The position numbers and the translations under genes are program-made. The notes beneath the pieces are model-generated. The model made no database searches. It was not told where the DNA came from and saw only the letters and a program-made list of their open reading frames with translations. A stretch of DNA of 21,792 nt, taken from a virus. Of this stretch, positions 13,850 to 20,791 are shown piece by piece. The stretch's first letter is position 1, and every line of letters starts with the position of its first letter. The stretch is taken from positions 1 through 21,792 of IMG/VR virus record IMGVR_UViG_3300020056_000191; one strand, 5' to 3'.

Positions 13850-15499
13850 TCAGTAGTTCCACATGTAGCTAACTTCTTCCTGAGAATCTCCATATGCCCA
13901 GAGGTCTCCATCCCCATCCATAAAAGTATCGTCACCTAATCCATCATCAATAAATCCAAATGGTGCCATGTCTTGTTCGATTTGATTACGTTGCTCCTCG
14001 TAGATTCTACGACGAACATCTTGGTCGGTCATCTCTTTAAAGTAATCCTGCATTACCAACCAGGCAAACAGAACCATACACATAACTAGGTCATCATGAT
14101 AACCTTCGTCTGCTTCAAATGATTGTTTCTTTTGTATAAATGTAGTGAGTTCAGATAAAATATCATAATCTTCGAAGAGTAATTTATCTTCTTCAACAAT
14201 TGCTTTAAGATTAGCGCATCCCTGTTTCTTTACAGTGATACTCATCTTGACACCTAGTTGTGTTTTGTTTCCTGAGAATCCTTGTCCCACTATTTGACCT
14301 GCCCTACCGCGCATAGCACACATAAGAACATTAGGATATTCAAGATCGTAGTTGAGAGTAGCAGCAATACTATCACCAATATCATTTACCTCTACCAGGA
14401 TATACGGCATGTTATATTCTTTTGCAACCTGGAATATAACACTAGGAAATAGTACAGGTTTAATTGTGTTGTTTCTATATTTTGCTACGATACGATATGG
14501 CATCGTAGTGATATCATATACAATAAAAGCGGAGTAGTCTCCACCAATGCCTCTTGCGACATCAACTGTGATAATGTATTCGTGACCTTTCTGTGCTTTT
14601 TCATATACATCAAGTCCTGCGTTACTTTTGATTGGTTCTGTAAATGTAAGTGCCTGAAGTTTAGCCGCTGAGATTAGCGTATCAACTGAACCCAAGAAGT
14701 TACATTCAAATTCTTGTGTGAACTGACGCTCGGATGTGTTCGCAATAGTTTGTGCTTTCCAATCAGCATCTCTACCAGGAACCTGAGACCAATGCACTTC
14801 ATTATTAACGTAATCACTCTTACCTTGAACGGAGTTCTGCCACATCTTATAGAAGTGGTTCATACCATAAGGCGTTGAAATAATGATAACCTTCGTTGAT
14901 TTACCTGAGGTAATCGTAGGATACACAGAAGAAAAGAACTCTTCTGCAATATGATTTGGAACGAACGCAAATTCGTCTAGGAATAGAATGTTGAATGACA
15001 TCCCTCGGACGGCAGATGCTGATGTGGAAGCAGCAAGAATCTTGGAACCATTCTCAAGTTCCATACTACCTTTGTTCCACGCAACAACACCCTGCTGCAT
15101 CCACTTAGGTAAGTTTTCATATCCTAACTGAAGGCGACCCAATAGGTCTCTCGCAGTAGATGCCTTGTTTGCTAGGATACCAATATTAACGTTATCGTTA
15201 AAAATAGCATAGTATAAAAGATAAGAAACCACTGTGGTAGATTTACCAGTCTGTCTAGGAAGCTTGGCAATGTTAAATCTATTTTCGTGGAAGTCTTTAA
15301 TTAATTTCTCTTGAAAGTCCCACATCTTGAATGGGATAATACCCTCATCAAGAGAAATAATTTTCATATAATTTTTGGTAAAGTAGATTGGATCTGCTTT
15401 ACATTTTAAATATTCACTTACTTGTTCTTTAGTAAATTCAATATCAACCCCAACTTTTTTGAGGTTAGGGTTGCCTAAGTATAAATCTTTACCACTCAT
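13850..15499 (-). CDS. 17: gp17 large terminase (packaging ATPase/nuclease)
   Basis: Motor that drives DNA into the prohead and cuts the concatemer. The 549-residue protein (T4: 610) shows Walker A PRQTGKST (81-88), Walker B ILFLDEFAFV (171-180), coupling motif IISTPYG (206-212), and RNase H-like nuclease residues: D313 in TVDVARGIGGDYSAF, E370 in ILVEVNDIGDS, and D469/D470 in GYHDDLVMCMVLFAW. The C-terminal tail is acidic and Asp/Gly-rich. Its ATG overlaps the 3' end of the zinc-knuckle gene by 11 bases, so it depends on the promoter in front of that gene. Unlike in T4, gp16 is not adjacent. Confidence 0.97.
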   Translation of the reverse strand: MSGKDLYLGNPNLKKVGVDIEFTKEQVSEYLKCKADPIYFTKNYMKIISLDEGIIPFKMWDFQEKLIKDFHENRFNIAKLPRQTGKSTTVVSYLLYYAIFNDNVNIGILANKASTARDLLGRLQLGYENLPKWMQQGVVAWNKGSMELENGSKILAASTSASAVRGMSFNILFLDEFAFVPNHIAEEFFSSVYPTITSGKSTKVIIISTPYGMNHFYKMWQNSVQGKSDYVNNEVHWSQVPGRDADWKAQTIANTSERQFTQEFECNFLGSVDTLISAAKLQALTFTEPIKSNAGLDVYEKAQKGHEYIITVDVARGIGGDYSAFIVYDITTMPYRIVAKYRNNTIKPVLFPSVIFQVAKEYNMPYILVEVNDIGDSIAATLNYDLEYPNVLMCAMRGRAGQIVGQGFSGNKTQLGVKMSITVKKQGCANLKAIVEEDKLLFEDYDILSELTTFIQKKQSFEADEGYHDDLVMCMVLFAWLVMQDYFKEMTDQDVRRRIYEEQRNQIEQDMAPFGFIDDGLGDDTFMDGDGDLWAYGDSQEEVSYMWNY

Positions 15500-15755
15500 T
15501 CGCTCTATCTAGATCTTCATTATATCTGTCAAGAATATTTAGACGTGCGTCCCAGGTGTCTCCACCATCACTACCCTTTACAGGATTGATACAAGTGTCA
15601 TCACCAAGCTTATTACACACCAAGCCAGCAAGATCCAACTCATTTCCTTTATTCCCAGTACCAGACCAGTAGTGTTGTCCGTTTATCCAAACAGCACCGC
15701 ACTTTGGACATTCCTTCCTGTCAAGTTTCAGGTCGGACATTTCCTTATCTGGCAT
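15489..15755 (-). CDS. Small zinc-knuckle protein upstream of gp17
   Basis: An 88-residue protein with a CPKCG knuckle (C16, C19), H28 and further cysteines C47 and C55, so one metal site with four ligands is possible. It includes WINGQHYWSGTGNKGNELD and LAGLVCNKLGDDTCINP. No named family recognised. Its coupling to gp17 (11-base overlap) and the shared late promoter suggest a packaging- or head-related accessory role, but this is inferred from position only. An internal ATG (residue 6) is an alternative start. Confidence 0.75.
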   Translation of the reverse strand: MPDKEMSDLKLDRKECPKCGAVWINGQHYWSGTGNKGNELDLAGLVCNKLGDDTCINPVKGSDGGDTWDARLNILDRYNEDLDRANEW

Positions 15756-15781
15756 GGTACTATTCCCAATTGTATAATTTG

Positions 15782-15788
15782 TATTTAT
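15782..15788 (-). promoter_or_regulatory. Late promoter-like GATAAATAC upstream of the zinc-knuckle gene and gp17
   Basis: Minus-strand ATAAATA (15788-15782), in the same GATAAATAC context as the promoter before gp13, 27 bases before the ATG at 15755. It would drive gp17 through the overlapping upstream gene. Confidence 0.6.
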
Positions 15789-15842
15789 CCTAGCACATTA
15801 TTTTTGTATAGTGCTGTACTTAATTATACTTTTAGGTTTGTG

Positions 15843-16166
15843 TCAAGAAACGTGAACAGTTCCAATCATACCGGCACCTTTATGTGGTCCGCACCAGTAT
15901 GTGTAATCCCCTGCTTCAGCAAAGGTAACATCAAATTCTTCGCCGGGCATCATAGCAAGACCTTCGTGTGAAATCTCTGGATGGTCCTCCACAACTACGT
16001 TATGAGGAGGAAGCATATTATTAACAAAATGAACTGACTCCCCAGCAGCAATAGAAACTTCAGCAGGTTCAAACACAAGATTACCATCGTAACCCATTTG
16101 AACGTCAACAGCCCATGCAGGAAGTGCAAAAAATAGTGAAGCAAGTAGTCCTAAAAGAAACTTCAT
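15843..16166 (-). CDS. petE: Plastocyanin (auxiliary photosynthetic electron carrier)
   Basis: Small blue-copper protein that carries electrons from cytochrome b6f to photosystem I in the cyanobacterial thylakoid lumen. The 107-residue precursor has a Sec-type signal peptide (MKFLLGLLASLFFALPAWA, cut after residue 19) and all four type-1 copper ligands: H55 in PPHNVV, and C92, H95 and M100 in YWCGPHKGAGMIG. Mature length (about 88) is slightly below host plastocyanin (about 98). It is a host-derived metabolic gene that would support electron flow during infection. It lies inside the late packaging region between gp16 and gp17. No Shine-Dalgarno sequence or clear late promoter precedes it; two palindromes lie just upstream. 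Confidence 0.96.
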   Translation of the reverse strand: MKFLLGLLASLFFALPAWAVDVQMGYDGNLVFEPAEVSIAAGESVHFVNNMLPPHNVVVEDHPEISHEGLAMMPGEEFDVTFAEAGDYTYWCGPHKGAGMIGTVHVS

Positions 16167-16181
16167 TTGTCTTAATATATC

Positions 16182-16225
16182 TACATTATGTATGTTGTTA
16201 CCACTCCATTCTTACATTATTGTAA
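16182..16225. promoter_or_regulatory. Two ACATTAT-centred palindromes upstream of petE
   Basis: TACATTATGTA (16182-16192) and TTACATTATTGTAA (16212-16225) are imperfect copies of one palindromic sequence. Their centres are about 31.5 bases apart, three helical turns, with the nearer one 16 bases before the petE ATG. They could be binding sites or a chance feature of AT-rich DNA. Confidence 0.3.
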
Positions 16226-16400
16226 CGAGGATTTGTTTTGACTTCCTCACTTACCATTTCCCCTAATTCATCAGCACATTTACACCATCGCCTTCTCGCT
16301 TCCGGTGCTCCTAATGCTTTTTTCGCCACAAAGTCTCCCACTCATACCAAAGTTGGGAACACTCCGCAGATTTTTTATTGAGATGCGGTTCAAGATACAC
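16198..16400 (-). CDS. Short gene read through a -1 frameshift (67-residue product), or a frameshifted remnant
   Basis: No single frame covers this interval. Frame 0 starts with a GTG at 16400 that shares one base with the stop of the DUF6321 gene (TAGTG) and reads VYLEPHLNKKSAECSQLWYE and on to LWRKKH before TAG at 16313-16311 (29 residues). The -1 frame takes over at the run of six A and reads ALGAPEARRRWCKCADELGE, then MVSEEVKTNPRYNNVRMEW, to a stop at 16200-16198. Both halves look like ordinary soluble protein. The switch point is A AAA AAG, a classic slippery heptamer. The joined product would be 67 residues. No family recognised. A true indel in the A-run, or a sequencing error, would look the same. 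Confidence 0.5.
16282..16339 (-). promoter_or_regulatory. Candidate programmed -1 frameshift signal (slippery heptamer 16317-16323)
   Basis: Minus strand, 5' to 3': GGGAG (16339-16335), 11 bases, the heptamer A AAA AAG (16323-16317) in the correct phase, an 8-base spacer, and a short stem GCACC/GGTGT (16308-16304 with 16286-16282, 17-base loop). The frame-0 stop comes two codons after the slip. This matches the E. coli dnaX arrangement of internal Shine-Dalgarno, slippery site and downstream stem, though the stem here is weak. Confidence 0.45.
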
Positions 16401-16681
16401 TAGCAATTCCAGGCTCGTAGTGATTTATTAATTCTAGAATCCTTATCATTAGCAGTCTTCTTGCTAGTAAGTTTCTTCTTCATTCCTTTCATTCTAGCGC
16501 AGAAGGATGCCCTCCTGGGATTTCCAACCTTCTTGCTTGGTGCTTTAAGGTCTGATCCTGGATTCTCCTTTTCATAAGACTTTCGTCCTTTTTCGTTAAG
16601 TCCTCCGGACTTATTTTGTCCTTCTTTTCTGGTCCAGGCTGATTCGTTGAGCTCATTCCTGAATTGCTTAAACGACTTCAT
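16400..16681 (-). CDS. Small basic DUF6321-like protein, possible internal head protein
   Basis: A 93-residue, strongly basic protein containing SGGLNEKGRKSYEKENPGSD, LKAPSKKVGNPRRASFCARM and KGMKKKLTSKKTANDKDSRI, ending LRAWNC. I recognise this as the DUF6321 pattern frequent in marine myophages; its function is unknown. The N-terminus MKSFKQFRNELNE resembles the capsid-targeting leader of T4 internal proteins (MKTYQEFIAE), and L11-N-E13 fits the gp21 cleavage consensus; packaging inside the head is therefore an inference. The upstream gene's stop codon lies within GAGGTATAAATATG, which supplies both a Shine-Dalgarno (GAGG) and an exact TATAAATA. The stop shares a base with the GTG of the next short gene. 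Confidence 0.85.
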   Translation of the reverse strand: MKSFKQFRNELNESAWTRKEGQNKSGGLNEKGRKSYEKENPGSDLKAPSKKVGNPRRASFCARMKGMKKKLTSKKTANDKDSRINKSLRAWNC

Positions 16682-16688
16682 ATTTATA
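16681..16688 (-). promoter_or_regulatory. TATAAATA abutting the DUF6321 start codon
   Basis: An exact late consensus (16688-16681) whose last base is the A of the ATG. Transcription from it would start inside the gene, so if active it would serve the downstream short gene and petE, not DUF6321 itself. Part of it is forced by the upstream stop codon TAA. Confidence 0.35.
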
Positions 16689-17481
16689 CCTCGTTATCTA
16701 CAAGTATAATATCAAAGATTGCTCCACCACCTACACCATTTTGAGATAGACCTTTTATTTCTATATCTGTTTTCTCTTCAAATCTTAAAGGAACTGGATA
16801 GTCATAGTTGAACCCAGAAGCAAATACTCCAAACTGACCTTTAACATTAAATGCTCCACCAAAAGGTCTTGCATACAATCTAAACAGAGCATCATTGTTA
16901 GCATCAATAGAACCTTGAAGTTTCATCAAATATCCTGTCTTGCCAGCAGGGATCGTATATAAGGACATCAAAGTTTGACCAGCACCAGCAATAATTACTG
17001 CTACATCATTGACACCATTTTTAATTCTAATTTCATCATCATTAGTTGTGCCAGTATTTGGAGTAATCATTCTTGCACGGAACACTCTGGAGAATTGTGC
17101 TACTGATGCAGCACCACCAATAGTCAACGTTTCTGTTACTGGAGCATAGTTTTCATCTAAACCCTGAACCTCTACAGTTCCGCCATCATCAGTCGTGCCC
17201 TGACCAGCATTATCTGCAACTGCAGTTACTGTAGCGGCAGCATAGTATGCATAATCTGTTGCTTTATCCCAGATGGTTTGCCAAGAATTAGCAATAGTAT
17301 CTCTAAATCCAAACTTATTGATGTGTGAATATCCTTCTAACAGTCCAGCAGCAATAGGAATGTTAGCAGCAGCACCATAACTATTCAATGGATTGCCATT
17401 CTGGTCTGCCAGCATCACTACTTCAAAGTTGGTAGTGTCCTGTGCCCTATAGTCTTGCGTATCTTTATTCCATTGTGCCAT
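16684..17481 (-). CDS. Hypothetical virion-structure-like protein, 265 residues
   Basis: No named family recognised, though similar proteins recur near gp16 in marine T4-like phages as far as I recall. It is rich in Gly, Ala, Thr and Asn, begins MAQWNKDTQDYRAQ, and has long beta-prone stretches (AAATVTAVADNAGQGTTDDG, VMLADQNGNPL, TIPAGKTGYLMKLQGSIDAN) and a C-terminal PLRFEEKTDIEIKGLSQNG. The composition fits a structural or decoration/fibre-associated protein. Its ATG shares one base with the stop of the 85-residue gene (TAATG), suggesting the two work together. Probably a virion component; function unknown. Confidence 0.8.
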   Translation of the reverse strand: MAQWNKDTQDYRAQDTTNFEVVMLADQNGNPLNSYGAAANIPIAAGLLEGYSHINKFGFRDTIANSWQTIWDKATDYAYYAAATVTAVADNAGQGTTDDGGTVEVQGLDENYAPVTETLTIGGAASVAQFSRVFRARMITPNTGTTNDDEIRIKNGVNDVAVIIAGAGQTLMSLYTIPAGKTGYLMKLQGSIDANNDALFRLYARPFGGAFNVKGQFGVFASGFNYDYPVPLRFEEKTDIEIKGLSQNGVGGGAIFDIILVDNEV

Positions 17482-17738
17482 TAGATTAATACCGGATTGT
17501 TATCTTTGTCGTGTCTTTGATATGCTGCTGGAGTTCTTGGTGTATTATCAGCATTTCTTGCCTGATACACACCAGGAGTTCTCACACTATTGTCAACATT
17601 TCTGGCAATATAATCAGCATTCCAATCTTCATATGTAATATCAGTCCATCCCTCAGTGCCACTATAAATGGTTACTGATGTTGATGATGGTTGTGGTACA
17701 ACGGGATCATTATTTTCGTCGTGTCTGATGTAAGACAT
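17481..17738 (-). CDS. Small repeat protein, 85 residues
   Basis: A hydrophilic protein built partly of imperfect 15-residue repeats: YIARNVDNSVRTPGV (43-57), YQARNADNTPRTPAA (58-72), YQRHDKDNNPVLI (73-85), with a related YIRHDENNDPV at the N-terminus (3-13). No family or membrane segment is seen. It is coupled to the following 265-residue gene by TAATG. A late-promoter-like ATAAATA ends only 11 bases before its ATG, and no Shine-Dalgarno sequence is visible. A structural or adhesive role is possible but not shown. Confidence 0.7.
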   Translation of the reverse strand: MSYIRHDENNDPVVPQPSSTSVTIYSGTEGWTDITYEDWNADYIARNVDNSVRTPGVYQARNADNTPRTPAAYQRHDKDNNPVLI

Positions 17739-17747
17739 TTTTTATTT

Positions 17748-18164
17748 TTATTTATTCTTTACGCCCATTGACTTAAGCATTTTTTGTAAATCAGAAGTGC
17801 TGCCAATAAACATCGAGTTATTATTTGTGACTGTCTTAGGACCAGATTTATCTTCATCCAAATCCTTCATCTTCTTATGCAAGTCAGTCAGTTTCTCTGC
17901 CATCTCTGTGGTCTGCTTGATGAGGTTGCCCGCCACCTCATACGCTCTAGGATGACCCGACTCCTGTGCGATCTCTAGAGCACCATTGACTGCTTCCTGA
18001 CCCTTCTCAATGAGGTCATAGAGAGAACCACGAACGTATTCGTAGTCCTTGTCCTGGTGGTTGTCCTCTGCTCGTTTCTTTGCTTGCTTAAATTTTTCAA
18101 TAGGTTCTTCCTTTGCCACTTCAATGTCAAAGGTCTCTTCCATACTCTTTTCAAATTCGTTCAT
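17748..18164 (-). CDS. 16: gp16 small terminase subunit
   Basis: Regulatory subunit that recognises phage DNA and stimulates the gp17 motor. The 138-residue helical protein (T4: 164) has the cyanophage gp16 pattern: an acidic N-terminus, DYEYVRGSLYDLIEKGQEA, GHPRAYEVAGNLIKQTTEMA and EKLTDLHKKMKDLDED, followed by a conserved C-terminal NNNSMFIGSTSDLQKML. It overlaps gp15 by four bases (ATGA), continuing the gp13-14-15-16 operon. About 2.2 kb of accessory genes separate it from gp17, its functional partner. Confidence 0.92.
   Translation of the reverse strand: MNEFEKSMEETFDIEVAKEEPIEKFKQAKKRAEDNHQDKDYEYVRGSLYDLIEKGQEAVNGALEIAQESGHPRAYEVAGNLIKQTTEMAEKLTDLHKKMKDLDEDKSGPKTVTNNNSMFIGSTSDLQKMLKSMGVKNK
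17749..17755 (-). promoter_or_regulatory. ATAAATA very close to the 85-residue gene start
   Basis: Minus-strand ATAAATA (17755-17749) over the gp16 stop, 11 bases before the ATG at 17738. The predicted leader would be only about four bases, so the transcript would be nearly leaderless if this promoter is used. Confidence 0.35.
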
Positions 18165-18997
18165 GACTGTGCATCATCTCCTTCAAATACATCAAAGCTA
18201 AATCCGTAATCATCATCAAAAGTATCTGCTGGAGATACTAGGTCTCTATCTGCGGTATCGATATCACCATCACCATCGTAATCCTTGAGCGGTTCAACCT
18301 CAGTGACACGCTTGACTGCTCTTCTTGGAGTGCCAAGACCACCAGCAGTCTCGAAGATTGTTGCTTTCTTGATTGTATCTGCCTTGGTGTAAGGTCCGTA
18401 GATGTATGACTTGACTACAAATCTAAGTGTGTATGTAATCTTTCTTCTGTCACTAAAGTCATCCAACCAATCATCTTCATAATCAACACTACTTAGATTA
18501 ATTTTAACATCCTTATATTCATTCATATCAGGAATGAAGTTGATAGTGATGTTATAGTATGGTTGGAAGAATGGTAGAATCTGTTCTAGTATTTGATTAC
18601 CTTCGTAGGTATCCTTCACCATAAATCCTACTTCAAAATCAAAGTCATATGCTACAGGAACATACTGCTCAGATATACCAGTGTTGTTTCCAGACTCATC
18701 TGTTTGTGGTGCTAAAATTTTTGTGATAGGTGGTAGTTGCTTAGATGAATCTCTACTCAAACCAGTCATCTCAAAATACATGAATGGCAAAGTAATTGCC
18801 TTCTTCTGTAGTTCTGGGTTCTGTTCTAATCTAGTTTCAAACTTTGCTCTAGGACCATATGCCAAAGGCACCCGCTGCTTCTGTAGAACTTCTCCTGTAG
18901 TGGGATCTTTCCTAACAATTTTTATATTGTTGAAGAGCGTACCAAAACCTTTTACGGTATTGTCTATAGCTCTATGATAGTATTCAGTTCCAAACAT
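18161..18997 (-). CDS. 15: gp15 tail completion (sheath terminator) protein with acidic C-terminal extension
   Basis: Forms the ring closing the head-proximal end of the tail and joins it to the neck. The 278-residue protein (T4: 272) matches the family by its start MFGTEYYHRAIDNTVKGFGT, the PYYNITINFIPDMNEYKDVK segment and the RRKITYTLRFVVKSYIYGP strand region. The last 50 residues are acidic and include DYDGDGDIDTAD (239-250), which fits a 12-residue calcium-binding loop. It overlaps gp14 by three bases (TGATG) and gp16 by four (ATGA). Confidence 0.92.
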   Translation of the reverse strand: MFGTEYYHRAIDNTVKGFGTLFNNIKIVRKDPTTGEVLQKQRVPLAYGPRAKFETRLEQNPELQKKAITLPFMYFEMTGLSRDSSKQLPPITKILAPQTDESGNNTGISEQYVPVAYDFDFEVGFMVKDTYEGNQILEQILPFFQPYYNITINFIPDMNEYKDVKINLSSVDYEDDWLDDFSDRRKITYTLRFVVKSYIYGPYTKADTIKKATIFETAGGLGTPRRAVKRVTEVEPLKDYDGDGDIDTADRDLVSPADTFDDDYGFSFDVFEGDDAQS

Positions 18998-19941
18998 CAG
19001 AAGTTACCATTTAGATTACCGACTTCGCCAAAAGGATTTTCTTCCGTCCATAACAGAATATCATCCGCAGCTTCTTCAATGTATTTATTATCATCAAAGT
19101 CAGTATTGGCGTCATCTATATCAGTAAATTCTGCCTGAGTTCCTAACTGATATATACCATCTGTTGTATTTACATTTGTATCTGCACCGGATTCTCTACC
19201 AACATAATAAGTTTCATCCCAATCACCAGTAACATTAATAAGTTCAAGTCTTCTGGATGGAGCATCCCAGTCAGATACTTCACCCTTGATACCAGTTGGA
19301 TTTGCTAGATTACCAACAACTACGTCAGTATAGAATTCAACTTTATCACCAATATAATAATTACCAGTGCCTCCATCAGCAAGAACAAAACTAATGGCAT
19401 AATCGTTGTCTGCTTCAATGTCGTCTATCTCAGGAATACCAGTATCAATGTCTTCACTACCAACCTCGTAGATTTCACAGGTCATTGTGAAGAAATATAG
19501 TTTGCCTAACTGATAGAATGGCGCTTCTCTTTCGACAAACTTAATCTCATACAAATCACCTGTCAATGGGAAAAAGATTAAGTCGCCTTCATTAGGTCTA
19601 GACTCCACCTCTAGATTATTCAGGCGTGTGGATTCCTGTTCCCACCTACGAACTGACATCGTAAATGTAATCTCGTCCGTAACTCTTAAACCAAACTTGC
19701 TGATGAACTCAGATTGATTTCCAAAACCTTCTACGTTCTGTAGCATAGCTTCGATAACAATCTTCTCACTAAACTCTGAGAAGACAATCTGATTTAATGC
19801 CTGGTCTCGTATTGTTTTTCTTGTGATATAATAGATGTCGCTACCAAACAGACGTATCTGTTCGTCTACTAAATCTTGATATAAATTTTGCTCGCTGCCA
19901 TCATTTTTGTAGTACAGCGGAAAGTAGTGACTGGTAGGCAT
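18997..19941 (-). CDS. 14: gp14 neck protein
   Basis: Neck component that seals the filled head and accepts the tail with gp13. The 314-residue protein (T4: 256) begins MPTSHYFPLYYKNDGSEQNL and contains QDLVDEQIRLFGSDIYYITR, FGLRVTDEITFTMSVRRWEQ and LEVESRPNEGDLIFFPLTGD, typical of cyanophage gp14. The C-terminal third is acidic and Asp/Asn-rich and longer than in T4. It starts one base after the gp13 stop and shares bases with gp15, so the neck genes form one coupled unit. Confidence 0.93.
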   Translation of the reverse strand: MPTSHYFPLYYKNDGSEQNLYQDLVDEQIRLFGSDIYYITRKTIRDQALNQIVFSEFSEKIVIEAMLQNVEGFGNQSEFISKFGLRVTDEITFTMSVRRWEQESTRLNNLEVESRPNEGDLIFFPLTGDLYEIKFVEREAPFYQLGKLYFFTMTCEIYEVGSEDIDTGIPEIDDIEADNDYAISFVLADGGTGNYYIGDKVEFYTDVVVGNLANPTGIKGEVSDWDAPSRRLELINVTGDWDETYYVGRESGADTNVNTTDGIYQLGTQAEFTDIDDANTDFDDNKYIEEAADDILLWTEENPFGEVGNLNGNF

Positions 19942-19942
19942 A

Positions 19943-20770
19943 TCATCCGATCATATCTAGGGGTGGTAATTGATAATGTGACATCATCTTCTCTTCTAAT
20001 GCCAACACTTCCATGTTGCCATCCTCATATAACTGGCGTCCATTCATTGTGATACCGCCTGGGAGTTGAACGTTGTTGAACTTAATCATGTTCTGTCCCC
20101 ACTGTCTCTTGATGAGAGCAGTAGCATACTTCTTGAGGAAACTATCATTCCATACTTGAGTCCAAGATGCTGGGTCTAATGCACGATGGCATTCAATAAT
20201 AAGAAAATCATCTGCTGTAAGAAATGATGGGTCGATATCAACATATAATCTATCTTGTCTCTTATTAAATCTAAATCCAACAAGAGAACCACTATTGATT
20301 ACCATATCAATAGTTTCTAGATATTGTTTTACCATGTAATAGTTCAGTAAATCAACTGAACCAAAAGAATACAAATCATTTAAAAATAATCTATATGTAA
20401 GTCCAAATAAATTACCTCTAATTGTACTGCTAGATAGTCCCCACACTTTAGAAATACCAATCACATGGTCCGGTACTTGTAGATAATTATCTCTTTCAAT
20501 CCAAGTGTCCGTTGTCACTGGTGCTGGATTGTCATCTCCAGCAATAGTATTTTGATTTGAACTTTTAAATCTAGTTAGTTCATCTGCTGTAAGTTGATGC
20601 TTGAGATACATCTTTTCTACACCATCATAATGATACTCCTGATAGAATTGGATAGCATCATCAATCAAGTCATCAACTTGATCGTCATCTACGTTAATTT
20701 CTAATACAGGAGCACCAAGTTTCCTTAAGCAATAGTCAGTGAACTCTGCCCGAGTTGATGGTTGAGCCAT
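19943..20770 (-). CDS. 13: gp13 neck protein
   Basis: Neck protein binding the portal after packaging. The 275-residue protein (T4: 309) begins MAQPSTRAEFTDYCLRKLGA and contains INVDDDQVDDLIDDAIQFYQ, EYHYDGVEKMYLKHQLTADE, SFLKKYATALIKRQWGQNMI and LPGGITMNGRQLYEDGNMEV, which are typical of cyanophage gp13. It is the first gene of the gp13-gp16 unit, with a GATAAATAC late promoter 22 bases upstream and a weak Shine-Dalgarno sequence (TAGG). Confidence 0.94.
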   Translation of the reverse strand: MAQPSTRAEFTDYCLRKLGAPVLEINVDDDQVDDLIDDAIQFYQEYHYDGVEKMYLKHQLTADELTRFKSSNQNTIAGDDNPAPVTTDTWIERDNYLQVPDHVIGISKVWGLSSSTIRGNLFGLTYRLFLNDLYSFGSVDLLNYYMVKQYLETIDMVINSGSLVGFRFNKRQDRLYVDIDPSFLTADDFLIIECHRALDPASWTQVWNDSFLKKYATALIKRQWGQNMIKFNNVQLPGGITMNGRQLYEDGNMEVLALEEKMMSHYQLPPLDMIG

Positions 20771-20791
20771 TCTTACAACCTACTTTTTAAG

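Noticed and set aside
15823-15846. Minus-strand TTGACA and TATAAT just after petE
   Set aside because: Both boxes are perfect, but only 12 bases separate them; a working sigma70 promoter needs about 17. The TATAAT alone is not enough evidence.
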